A stretch of 19,245 bases of DNA from CAYRKT01 sp964425005 (lineage in GTDB: Bacteria; Synergistota; Synergistia; CAYRKT01): assembly GCA_964425005.1 (NCBI GenBank), contig CAYRKT010000027.1, positions 1-19,245 of the forward strand, in the 5' to 3' direction. The notes under the pieces were generated by a model. The model saw nothing but the letters and a program-made list of their open reading frames with translations. It ran no database searches and was not told the DNA's origin. This document shows, in pieces, positions 1 to 6,722 of this stretch; positions within the stretch are counted from its first letter, which is position 1, and every line of letters begins with the position of its first letter. The translations under genes were made by a program, and so were the position numbers.

Positions 1-381
1 CTCTAACGCCACCACCCCGGAGAGCCTGGAGATGGAGACCTCCTTCCCCCCCAGGGGAACCCCTCCCAGGGAGATCCCGGAGCCCTCCAGCGCCAGGGAG
101 GGCCTCAGGCGAAGGAGGCTCTCTAAGGGCTTGAGCCTCAGCTCGAGCCTGGAGGCCCTGAGGCTCAGGAGCCTTCCCCGGGCGGATAGCCCCTCCATAG
201 CCACGCTCGGCCTGGGGAGGAGGCCAACCCGAAGCCTCGCCCACTCGACCGAGGCCCCCGCCCCGGAGGCCAACCCCCTGAGGGCCGAAGAGGCCAACCC
301 CTCCCAGGGGGCGAAGGCCAGGACCCCCAGGGAGAAGGAGACGAAGAACGAGATGGAAGCCCAGAGCCAAGGCCTCCTCAA
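1..381 (-). CDS. gspN: Type II secretion system protein GspN-like (partial, C-terminus beyond the window)
   Basis: This is the first 127 codons of a gene that runs off the left edge. The start is a TTG 7 nt after the gspM stop, with a GGAGG 11 nt upstream inside the gspM 3' end; no other in-frame start lies between. An N-terminal membrane anchor spans about residues 5-22 (WLWASISFFVSFSLGVLAF). It is followed by a stretch rich in beta-strand-like alternation and repeated Leu-Arg-Leu and Gly-Gly patterns, as in the periplasmic part of GspN. GspN is an accessory bitopic inner-membrane protein of type II secretion; its exact role is not settled. The call rests on the weak pattern plus position after gspJ-K-L-M. 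Without the C-terminal half it could be another AsmA- or GspC-like membrane protein. Confidence 0.7.
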   Translation of the reverse strand, partial: MRRPWLWASISFFVSFSLGVLAFAPWEGLASSALRGLASGAGASVEWARLRVGLLPRPSVAMEGLSARGRLLSLRASRLELRLKPLESLLRLRPSLALEGSGISLGGVPLGGKEVSISRLSGVVALE

Positions 382-388
382 GGGGGGG

Positions 389-889
389 TTAACCTCCCTC
401 CACCCGCATGGAGGCGTTCAGGAACCTCCCCTCCTGGAGGGAGAGGACCCTTATCTGGAGCTCCAGAACCACCAGCCCCGCCCTCTCGAGCTCCTGGAGG
501 AGGAGGGCCAGCTCGGAGAAGTAGAGCCTCTCCAGCTTCAGGTCGACCCCTCCCGAGGCCGGGCTTATCCCCGTGGCCTTGCCCTTGAGGCCAAGCCTGT
601 CCACCAGCGAGACGGTGGCCGAGAAGGGATCCACCCCCCGCTGTCCACCCCCTCTAGAGGCGGACAGGGAGGCGTACTCCGACAGCACCCCCCTCAGGGC
701 CGCGAAGCGGCTTCGCTGGAGCTCCAAATACCCCCTCTCCCTCTCCTCCAGCCTCCCCACCAGGAGGGCCAGGGACAGGACCGCCAGGGACGCCACCAAA
801 GACAGGGCGCCTAGCCTGCCCAGGGAGGAGACGAACTCGCCCAGGAGTTCCCGAAGGGTTTGAAGGAGCTCCAGGGGCCTCAACCTCAA
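389..889 (-). CDS. gspM: Type II secretion system inner-membrane protein GspM-like
   Basis: A 166-residue protein. The TTG start overlaps the gspL stop (the two share bases in ATTGA), with GGAGGG about 6 nt upstream, so translation is probably coupled. The layout is a short basic cytoplasmic N-terminus, one membrane segment at about residues 27-44 (GALSLVASLAVLSLALLV), then a short coiled-coil-like stretch (LEERERGYLELQRSRFAAL) and a small periplasmic ferredoxin-like region. This order and length fit GspM, which stabilises GspL in the secretion platform at the inner membrane. Sequence similarity in this family is low, so position between gspL and gspN carries much of the weight. The reading frame stays open far upstream across gspL, but that extension is Gly/Pro/Arg-rich out-of-frame translation. 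Confidence 0.8.
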   Translation of the reverse strand: MRLRPLELLQTLRELLGEFVSSLGRLGALSLVASLAVLSLALLVGRLEERERGYLELQRSRFAALRGVLSEYASLSASRGGGQRGVDPFSATVSLVDRLGLKGKATGISPASGGVDLKLERLYFSELALLLQELERAGLVVLELQIRVLSLQEGRFLNASMRVEGG

Positions 890-2010
890 TCGGATCCCTC
901 CCTGAGCCTCACGGTGACCCCCATGGAGGCACCCCCTCCTGGCCTCTGACCCACCGAGCCAGCTTCCACCTGGGCGAAGAGCCCCCTGGACCTGAGCCTC
1001 CCCTGGACCGAGGTGGCGAGGGTTATGTCGTTGAGGTTCAGGGTCATGGACAGGACGTTCCCGGAGAGGGAGAGGTTTTCCACCTGGACCCCAAGCCCCC
1101 TGAGGGCCTCCTCCAGCTCGAAGAGGACCTCCACGGGGGAGAAGGAGGCCTTTCGCTTGCCGGCGAGCTCCGACAGCGCTCTCCTCGCCTCCGACAGGGG
1201 ATCCGCCTTGGGGGGGGAGCCGAACACCTGGGCGAAGGCCTTCCTGGAGGCCTCCTCCAGGGCCGCAGCCTCCCTCCTGGCGGACAGGTAGCCCAGGGCG
1301 CCGGAGCCGAGGACGGTGAGGGAGAGGACCAACAGGGCCAGCAAAGAGGCGTCCAGAAGGCGCCTCCCCGACGAGAGGACCTCGCCCAGGCTTCGCCCCC
1401 TGCTCAGGACGTCCAGCCTCAGGGGATGATCCCTCTCGACGAAGAGCGCCCTTAGCCCCTCGAAGAGGCCATCCAGGTCGAACCACCTGGCGCCGGATAG
1501 GGAGGGCAGGATCGCCCTCGCCCTGGCCTCCTCCTCCGCGGGGGAGCTCCGCCTCGCGTAGAAGAAGCGATAGTAGAGGAGCCTCCTTCCGGCGAAGACG
1601 GAGGAGAAGCCCGACTCGCCGTCCACCATCCCCAGGAGGGTAGGCTCGTCCGGGAGCCCCGAGGACCCCTCGGCGTAAGCCCTGAGGCAAAGAGGGGCCG
1701 GCACGGCCAGATCCACCCGGCCCGCCGCCGATATCATCTCCTCCAGGGACCTCCTCTTCAGGGCCAGGTAGAAGCCAAAAGCCCTTCCCCCCTCCCTGGA
1801 GAGGACGGCCGGCAGGATCCTGTAGGACGAGACCCCCCCTGGCAGCTCCGCCTCCACCTCCATCTCCAGCGACCTCCTTACCCTCCCCCTGTCGGAGAAG
1901 GGAAGGGAGAACTCGCGGAAGAACATGGAGGGCAGGGCGAAGGCCAGAAGCCTCCTCCTCTCCCCGTCCTCCCTGGACCTGAGGCCCGCAGGATCAGCGT
2001 AAAGGAGCAA
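886..2010 (-). CDS. gspL: Type II secretion system protein GspL-like
   Basis: A 374-residue protein. The TTG start is one base after the gspK TAG stop, behind a strong purine-rich ribosome site (GGAGGGAGGAG). Residues 1 to about 215 form the cytoplasmic actin-like region that in GspL contacts the GspE ATPase. A single membrane span lies at about 221-243 (SLLALLVLSLTVLGSGALGYL). A periplasmic part with a predicted helix (AAALEEASRKAF) and a ferredoxin-like fold follows. GspL, GspM and GspF form the inner-membrane platform that links ATP hydrolysis to pseudopilus growth. PilM/PilN fusion proteins of type IV pili look similar, but the flanking gspK and gspM favour GspL. Confidence 0.82.
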   Translation of the reverse strand: MLLYADPAGLRSREDGERRRLLAFALPSMFFREFSLPFSDRGRVRRSLEMEVEAELPGGVSSYRILPAVLSREGGRAFGFYLALKRRSLEEMISAAGRVDLAVPAPLCLRAYAEGSSGLPDEPTLLGMVDGESGFSSVFAGRRLLYYRFFYARRSSPAEEEARARAILPSLSGARWFDLDGLFEGLRALFVERDHPLRLDVLSRGRSLGEVLSSGRRLLDASLLALLVLSLTVLGSGALGYLSARREAAALEEASRKAFAQVFGSPPKADPLSEARRALSELAGKRKASFSPVEVLFELEEALRGLGVQVENLSLSGNVLSMTLNLNDITLATSVQGRLRSRGLFAQVEAGSVGQRPGGGASMGVTVRLREGSD

Positions 2011-2011
2011 A

Positions 2012-2926
2012 CTACTCCTCCCTCCAGAAGATCAAGTCCACGCCCTGAGGCCCCTTCTTGAAGACGGCCTCGAAGGTGGCCCTCCCCTCCTCTCCCTCCA
2101 CCGCTATTTTAGCCCTGTAGAAGAGGCTGGTAAACCCCACGAGGTTCATGAGCCTGGGGACGCTGCCGGCAGGCCAGCCCGGGACGGCCCTCAGGTCCGG
2201 GATGCCGGAAAGCGGCTTCTTTCCCCTCTGCTCGATGAGGGCATCTGCGGCCCTCTCGTCCACCTCCTCGTCCAGGAGGGTCAGGACCTCCTTCGGGGCG
2301 GTGTTGAGGTTTACCCTGCCCGAGGAGAAGGGGGTGAAGAGATCCGCCAGCCCCGGCCTCCCGCTGGTCCCGAGCACGTGCTCCCGCTCCAGGAACCTGG
2401 CCAGCAGGAGCTCCCTCACGTCCAGGAGGGGCCTGTTGACGGGCCTGTACCCCGAGAGGTCCGACTCCTCACCCCCCAGCCTGGGCCTGTCGTCGGCGTC
2501 CAGGAAGTCCAGGAGCCTGGGCGTCAGCTCCTCCCGAAGCCCCACCCTCTCGAGGGCCCTCCTCAGGACCCCCGCCATCTCGGCCCTCAGGGTAACCCCG
2601 TCCGGCAGCAGCAGGGAGTTGATCGGCAGGAACCTGTCCTCGTCCCTTATGGAGACGGAGACGCTCCCAAGCCCCTCCAGGGGGAAGGCCCTGGGCTTGG
2701 CCCACTCCTCCAGCTCCGAGTCGTATCCGTTCCTGTCCAGCTCCAAACCCCTCTTTATGAGCCTGCAGGCGAAGATGGCTCCGTGGAGGGCCCTGGTCCT
2801 GAAGGACTGGGCCCGGACCTCGGCGCTCCTCACCCGGCTCACCGCGAAGAGGGCGCCCGAGAGGGCCACCAGCACCGAGCAGGCTATCAGAGCGCCCACC
2901 AGCATGAAGGCAGGGGATCGCCTCAA
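2012..2926 (-). CDS. gspK: Type II secretion system minor pseudopilin GspK
   Basis: A 304-residue protein with hallmarks of GspK. It has a short basic leader, then FMLVGALIACSVLVALSG as the hydrophobic helix. Position 5 after cleavage is Gly instead of the usual pseudopilin Glu, which is typical of GspK. The large globular insert contains DEDRFLPINSL, a DFLDADDRPR stretch and the GRVNLNTAPKEVL helix-hairpin-helix-like motif (about residues 205-220). GspK caps the tip of the pseudopilus together with GspI and GspJ. The TTG start overlaps the gspJ stop (TTGA). An internal Met at residue 8 would remove the leader, so TTG is preferred. The residue before the processing site is Ala, not Gly. Confidence 0.9.
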   Translation of the reverse strand: MRRSPAFMLVGALIACSVLVALSGALFAVSRVRSAEVRAQSFRTRALHGAIFACRLIKRGLELDRNGYDSELEEWAKPRAFPLEGLGSVSVSIRDEDRFLPINSLLLPDGVTLRAEMAGVLRRALERVGLREELTPRLLDFLDADDRPRLGGEESDLSGYRPVNRPLLDVRELLLARFLEREHVLGTSGRPGLADLFTPFSSGRVNLNTAPKEVLTLLDEEVDERAADALIEQRGKKPLSGIPDLRAVPGWPAGSVPRLMNLVGFTSLFYRAKIAVEGEEGRATFEAVFKKGPQGVDLIFWREE

Positions 2927-3537
2927 AGCTCCCCCACCGGCACCCTGAAGGCCCGCTCGAAGGGAAGACCCCTAACCCTCAGGGACACCCTGAAGGCCGC
3001 AGGGGGGAAGCGCTCGGAGTAGCCCCTCTGCCACATGCTTCCCCTGGACGCCCTGACCTCGAAGGAGACCTCCTCCACCCCGGACAACAGGACCTGCGGC
3101 GAGGCGCTCCTCAGGGCCTCCTCCGTCAACCTGGCGGGCCTGAAGGAGGACGGAAGCTCGTAGCGAAGGAGATCCCCCCCCTCGTCCAGCCTGTAGGCCA
3201 CCAGCGCCACCCCCTCCTCCCCAGCCGTGTGGGTGGTGTAGAGGGTGAGCTCGTCCGCCCTGCCCCGGCCGAGCCTCTCCCTGGAGGTGAGGACGAGGAC
3301 CGGCTCGCCGAAGCCCTCGGGGGCGGGAGCGCCGCAGACGTCGGCCCGGATGAGCTCAAACAGAGCGTTCACCTCCACCTCCAGGGACTTGCCCGGGCCC
3401 AAAACCTCCAGGTTCCGCCTCACCAGGAGGATCGGGCCGAAGAGGGCCCCCACCAGCAGCCCCAGGACGGAGACGGCCAGGAGCATCTCCACCAGGGTGA
3501 AGGCCCTAAGCCTTAAGGCGCACCCTCTTCCGCGCAT
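2923..3537 (-). CDS. gspJ: Type II secretion system minor pseudopilin GspJ
   Basis: A 204-residue protein with a class III prepilin signal: a basic leader (MRGRGCALRLRA), then FTLVEMLLAVSVLGLLVGALFG with Glu at mature position 5. A GspJ-like globular domain follows, containing ELTLYTTHTAG, a YRLDEGGDLLRYEL strand pair and VEEVSFEVRASRG (about residues 98-165). GspJ forms part of the pseudopilus tip with GspK and GspI. The expected leader residue Gly(-1) is Ala here. The ATG lies 32 nt inside the end of the upstream lgt-family gene, and no clear GGAGG precedes it, which suggests translational coupling. gspG, gspH and gspI are not in the window. Confidence 0.85.
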   Translation of the reverse strand: MRGRGCALRLRAFTLVEMLLAVSVLGLLVGALFGPILLVRRNLEVLGPGKSLEVEVNALFELIRADVCGAPAPEGFGEPVLVLTSRERLGRGRADELTLYTTHTAGEEGVALVAYRLDEGGDLLRYELPSSFRPARLTEEALRSASPQVLLSGVEEVSFEVRASRGSMWQRGYSERFPPAAFRVSLRVRGLPFERAFRVPVGEL

Positions 3538-4228
3538 AGAGAGCGACCCCCAGGGCCACGAGGGCCGTCCACTGGGCCACCCTGAGTCCCAGGATCCTAT
3601 CGCCCTCCCTCAGGAAGTCCACCGACAATCGCATGAGCCCGTAGAGGAGCAGGAAGAGGGGGAAGAGGAGGGGCCTTTCCCTCCTGGCCAGGGGTGGGAT
3701 GCGCCTCTCGAGAGCGAAGAGCAGGAGGAAGATGAGCCCGTTCCCCAGGACGTAGTAGAGCTGGGTCGGGTGCCTGGCCCCCGGAAGGCCCGGGAAGACC
3801 ACGCACCAGGGCAGATCGCACCTCACGCCGTAGCAGCACCCGTTGAGAAAGCAACCTATCCTCCCCAGGGAGAGCATGAAGGGGGTCGGGACGGAGACGA
3901 TCTCCCCCCAAGCCCACATGTCCTCGCCGCGCCTTCGAAGGTACCATATGGAGGCCAAAGCGCCCCCCAGTATGGCCGTCCCCGACACCATCCCCGACTC
4001 CCATACCCTCCAGATGCGATCGGGGTGCGCTAAGAAGTAGCTCCAGTACTCGAAGTAGCCCCCCACCTTGGCGCCCAGGAAGGCCCCCGCCATGGCCACG
4101 GCGGCCGCCCTGGAGGCCAAGACGGGGTCCTTCCCCGCCAGGACGGCCCTGCGCCTGTACCACAGGGCCCACGCCAGGAGGGCCAGGCTCCAGAAGACCG
4201 AGTAGGAGAGGACCTCGAAGGGGCCCAC
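3506..4228 (-). CDS. lgt: Prolipoprotein diacylglyceryl transferase family protein (divergent Lgt)
   Basis: A 240-residue polytopic membrane protein. Lgt transfers diacylglycerol from phosphatidylglycerol to the lipobox Cys of prolipoproteins. Visible Lgt signatures are GRIGCFLNGCCYG (residues 122-134, with the essential Arg at 123), HPTQLYY (153-159) and YGLMRLSVDFLREGD (196-210, with the second essential Arg at 200). It departs from the classical enzyme: the GGM-x-FHGG segment is SGMVSGTAILGGA, the NG-E motif is NG-CC, and LYE is LYY. Such variants occur in Lgt-like proteins of several phyla, so activity is likely but not certain. The GTG start is in the same frame as the preceding jag gene, 27 nt after its stop; an in-frame CTG lies 21 nt further upstream. 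It sits between jag and the pseudopilin genes. Confidence 0.8.
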   Translation of the reverse strand: MGPFEVLSYSVFWSLALLAWALWYRRRAVLAGKDPVLASRAAAVAMAGAFLGAKVGGYFEYWSYFLAHPDRIWRVWESGMVSGTAILGGALASIWYLRRRGEDMWAWGEIVSVPTPFMLSLGRIGCFLNGCCYGVRCDLPWCVVFPGLPGARHPTQLYYVLGNGLIFLLLFALERRIPPLARRERPLLFPLFLLLYGLMRLSVDFLREGDRILGLRVAQWTALVALGVALYARKRVRLKA

Positions 4229-4255
4229 CCTGAGAAGGACCCTGTGCAGGGACCC

Positions 4256-4936
4256 TCACCTCCTGGGGCCGCCCTCTTTGCCCCCCCTGTCGAAGGGCCT
4301 CCTCCGGGGGGCTGGCCGCCTTAGGGGGGTGACCACCACCCTCCTCCTGGGCTCCTCCCCTATGGAGCGGGTCTCCACCCCCTTGAAGTCCTTAAGGGCC
4401 AGGTGCACTATGCGCCTCTCCCAGGCCACCATGGGCTCGAGCTTCACGGGCCTACCCCGCTTCAGGGCCAGCCTCGCCTGGTCGACGGCCAGCCTGCGCA
4501 GGGCCCTCTCCCTGCGCGACCTGTAGCCGTCGGCGTCCAGCTTTATCCCCGAGGACCTGATCTCGAAGGGGACCAGCAGGTTGACCAGAAGCTCGAGGGC
4601 CTTTAGGAGCTCCCCCTTGCTGGAGGTGAGGAAGTTGGCGTCCGCCCCTTCTATCACCAAAAGAGCCTCCTCCTCCACGGAGGAGGAGACCCGAAGTTCC
4701 ATCCCCATCAGGGAGAAGAGCTCCGACAGGACCGCCTTCGCCCTGAGCAGGTCCAGCCTCCCCCTGGGCCTCACCCTCACCTTCAGCTTCCTCCTGCCCA
4801 GTATGCCCAGGAAGGACCTGGACTCCTCGAGCACCTCCGCCTCCAGATCCTCGGGGGAGACGCCGAAGGCCTTAGAAGCCTCTGCCAGGGCTTCCTCCAC
4901 CGAGGAGACCTCCAAAACCCTCTCCTCCATCTCCAT
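4256..4936 (-). CDS. khpB: Jag/KhpB family RNA-binding protein
   Basis: A 226-residue protein with the three-part Jag layout. The Jag-N domain covers about residues 1-56, with the signature SFLGILGRRKLKVRV at 41-55. A KH domain lies at about 80-140, and an R3H domain at about 145-205, with R-x3-H at Arg174/His178 (ERRIVHLAL) and the closing strand EEPRRRVVVTP. The tail is Arg/Pro/Gly-rich. KhpB pairs with KhpA to bind RNA and influences cell elongation and division in Gram-positives; its place directly after yidC is conserved in many bacteria. The KH core loop, normally G-x-x-G, reads S-S-K-G (residues 105-108). The ATG start is preceded by GAGGTGAT about 9 nt upstream. ATG at residue 3 is an alternative. 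Confidence 0.9.
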   Translation of the reverse strand: MEMEERVLEVSSVEEALAEASKAFGVSPEDLEAEVLEESRSFLGILGRRKLKVRVRPRGRLDLLRAKAVLSELFSLMGMELRVSSSVEEEALLVIEGADANFLTSSKGELLKALELLVNLLVPFEIRSSGIKLDADGYRSRRERALRRLAVDQARLALKRGRPVKLEPMVAWERRIVHLALKDFKGVETRSIGEEPRRRVVVTPLRRPAPRRRPFDRGGKEGGPRR

Positions 4937-4977
4937 CGCCCCCTATCACCTCTTCCCCTTTCGCCTCGAAAAAGACC

Positions 4978-5781
4978 TCAGCCTCTGTCCTCCTCCCCTT
5001 CCCTGGCAGAGGGGGGCCTGTCCCTGTAGACCACCGGCTTGCCCTCCAGCGAGGAGGCCTTCCTGACGGCGTAAAGCTGCTGCAGCACGCCCACCACGGA
5101 GGAGACCAGCCAGTAGACCAGGACCCCCCCGGGCAGGCTAAGGCAAACGAACGTCAAAAAGGCCGGCATGAAGAGGTTCATGAAGGCCGCCTGGGGGTTG
5201 CCGGCCGAGGTGATCTTCTGCTGATACCACATGGTGAAGGCTATGGCCCCCACCAGGAGCGCCGTGGGACCGTATTCGAGCACCCTAAGGAAACCCAAAG
5301 GCCTCGTGAGCAGGGCGTGCAGCACGACGAAGAAGCCGGCCTCCGAGGGGTCCAGCCCGAAGGCGGAGGCGAAGACCTGCAGGGGGCTTCTCTGGAGCGG
5401 CACGCCCAGGAAGGAGGCCCCCCCGAAGTCGAAGGTCATGAGCACCCGAAAGAGCAGTATCAGCAGGGGAAGCTGCGCCAGCAGGGGAAGACACCCCGCC
5501 GCCGGGTTGACCCCGTACTCCCTGTAGAGCCGCATGATCTCCTCGTTCATCTTCTGCCTGTCCCCGGCGTACTTCTGCTGGATCGTCCTTATGCGGGGCT
5601 GAAGCCTCTGCATCTTCTGCATGCTCTCGTTCTGCTTGTGGGAGAGGGGGTGCAGGACCAGCCTGAAGAGCAGCGTCAGGGCCACTATGGCCAACCCGTA
5701 GGAGCCCGTCAGCTGATAGAGGTAGCTCAAAAGCCTGTAGGTGCCATCAACCGCCATCTGCCAGATAGCGCCCAACCCCAA
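4978..5781 (-). CDS. yidC: Membrane protein insertase YidC/Oxa1 family (short form)
   Basis: A 267-residue insertase that places proteins in the inner membrane alone or with SecYEG. It has the conserved five-helix core. The first core helix carries the essential hydrophilic-groove Arg (LLFRLVLHPL, Arg40). It is followed by the cytoplasmic coiled hairpin (KMQRLQPRIRTIQQKYAGDRQ), the NPAAGCLPLLAQLPLLILLFR helix and later helices ending in SLPGGVLVYWLVSSVVGVLQQ. It lacks the large periplasmic P1 domain usual in proteobacterial YidC and has no lipobox. The TTG start at 5781 has AGGAGG upstream; a second TTG two codons on and an ATG at residue 9 are alternatives. It is downstream of yidD and upstream of jag. 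Confidence 0.95.
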   Translation of the reverse strand: MGLGAIWQMAVDGTYRLLSYLYQLTGSYGLAIVALTLLFRLVLHPLSHKQNESMQKMQRLQPRIRTIQQKYAGDRQKMNEEIMRLYREYGVNPAAGCLPLLAQLPLLILLFRVLMTFDFGGASFLGVPLQRSPLQVFASAFGLDPSEAGFFVVLHALLTRPLGFLRVLEYGPTALLVGAIAFTMWYQQKITSAGNPQAAFMNLFMPAFLTFVCLSLPGGVLVYWLVSSVVGVLQQLYAVRKASSLEGKPVVYRDRPPSAREGEEDRG

Positions 5782-5822
5782 GACTCATCACCCTCCTGGA
5801 AAGATCGCCTGAGGCGAACCTG

Positions 5823-6059
5823 TCAGGGAACGGGATCGAAGCCCCCCGGATGCCAGGGGCCGCACCGAAGCAGCCTGCGCAGGGAAAGCCAAAGCCCCCT
5901 GAATGGGCCGTGCCTCTCTATCGCCTCGAGGGCGTAGCTGGAACAGCTGGGGTGAAACCGACAGCTTCCCATCCCCTTGACGGAGGGGGAGAGGAGCTGA
6001 TAAAGCCTGACGAAGAAGATCAGGGCCGAAGCTAGCCCGTGCTCCAGGCGGTCAAGCAA
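5823..6059 (-). CDS. yidD: Membrane protein insertion efficiency factor YidD
   Basis: A 78-residue protein of the usual YidD size. The conserved core is easy to see: CRFHPSCSSYALEAI (residues 33-47), then HGPFRGLWLSLRRLLRCGPW and HPGGFDPVP at the end. An amphipathic or membrane-attached N-terminal helix (SALIFFVRLYQLLSP) precedes it. YidD helps YidC-dependent membrane insertion and is nearly always encoded between rnpA and yidC, as here. The TTG start lies 8 nt inside the end of rnpA, so the two are translationally coupled. Confidence 0.95.
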   Translation of the reverse strand: MLDRLEHGLASALIFFVRLYQLLSPSVKGMGSCRFHPSCSSYALEAIERHGPFRGLWLSLRRLLRCGPWHPGGFDPVP

Positions 6060-6432
6060 GGGGGCACACCTTCCTGAGCAACCCTGCGCGAGCCAAAAGC
6101 CTCATCAGTAGCAGGAGCGCATCCCCCAGGGAAGGGGGAACCCTCCTCGGCTCGAAGACCAACCACCACCCATCCGGTATGCAGGGATAGAGCGCGGCGA
6201 GTCCCTCCCTCAGAAGCCTCTTCGCCCTGTTCCTCCGGACGCTCGAGCGGGAAAGCCTCCTCCCCACCGCCAGCCCTATCCGGGAGGCCGCCGAGGGAAA
6301 AGAGGGAGGAGGCGGGGCCGCGAGCAACCGCCCCCCCTCCTCCGATACCCTCGCGCCAGCGGAGTACACGTGAGAGAACTCCCATCTGGAACTCAACCTG
6401 AGGGAACGATCCGACAGGAAGCTAGACCGCAA
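6052..6432 (-). CDS. rnpA: Ribonuclease P protein component
   Basis: A 126-residue basic protein that supports the RNase P RNA in cleaving 5' leaders from tRNA precursors. It shows the family order: LSSRWEFSHVYSAG near the N-terminus, SRIGLAVGRRLSRSSVRRNRAKRLLRE at residues 50-76 containing the RNR signature (67-69), and a hydrophobic C-terminal helix. A proline-rich insert (AAPPPPSFPSAAS) sits before the central strand. The TTG start overlaps the region just after the rpmH stop: rpmH ends at 6422 and rnpA starts at 6432, an 11-nt overlap. The gene follows rpmH and precedes yidD, the standard order. Confidence 0.95.
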   Translation of the reverse strand: MRSSFLSDRSLRLSSRWEFSHVYSAGARVSEEGGRLLAAPPPPSFPSAASRIGLAVGRRLSRSSVRRNRAKRLLREGLAALYPCIPDGWWLVFEPRRVPPSLGDALLLLMRLLARAGLLRKVCPLA

Positions 6433-6556
6433 GCCTCTTCCTGCCCTTCCTCCTCCTGTTCCTTATGATGTTCCTGCCGCTCCTGCTGGACATCCTCACC
6501 AGAAAACCCATCGTGCGCTTGCGCCTGGTGTTGTGCGGCTGATAGGTCCTCTTCAA
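6422..6556 (-). CDS. rpmH: Large ribosomal subunit protein bL34
   Basis: A 44-residue, highly basic protein. It matches bL34 from end to end: KRTYQPHNTRRKRTMGFLVRM, then SRSGRNIIRNRRRKGRKRL. bL34 binds 23S rRNA in the large subunit. The start is TTG, with GGAGGT 8 nt upstream; the frame stays open upstream but that part is not bL34. It is the first gene of the long minus-strand operon and has its own promoter at 6634-6663, giving a leader of about 70 nt. dnaA/dnaN are not adjacent. Confidence 0.97.
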   Translation of the reverse strand: MKRTYQPHNTRRKRTMGFLVRMSSRSGRNIIRNRRRKGRKRLAV

Positions 6557-6633
6557 GGCAAGACACCTCCGACCCGTCAGTGAGCAATGCGCCAGAGCGA
6601 AGACGCGCTCCCTCTCGCGCCCACGGCTGTGAG

Positions 6634-6663
6634 ATGATACCACAACCTCAGCCGACCTTACAA
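6634..6663 (-). promoter_or_regulatory. Predicted sigma70-type promoter of the rpmH operon
   Basis: On the minus strand, TTGTAA (6663-6658) is followed 18 bp later by TATCAT (6639-6634). A TG sits one base before the -10, giving an extended -10. The predicted transcription start is near 6627, about 70 nt before the rpmH start. The 166-bp gap 6557-6722 holds nothing else recognised: no DnaA boxes and no T-tailed terminator after the upstream glycosyltransferase gene. Confidence 0.55.
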
Positions 6664-6722
6664 GGCCTAACACGGCCTCGAGGGCCCCACGGGATGAAGG
6701 CCCAGCGAGCGGCGCCGAAGCC

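Noticed and set aside
389..1690. Long open frame that extends gspM upstream across gspL
   Set aside because: The upstream part is Gly/Pro/Arg-rich translation of gspL in another frame; gspL itself has the expected domains and the TTG start at 889 has a good ribosome site.
3245..4033. Plus-strand open frame opposite gspJ and lgt
   Set aside because: Composition typical of antisense frames here (Ser/Arg/Pro-rich), and both minus-strand genes are recognisable.
6557..6722. Possible replication origin next to rpmH
   Set aside because: No DnaA-box (TTATCCACA-like) cluster or AT-rich stretch is visible, and dnaA/dnaN are absent.
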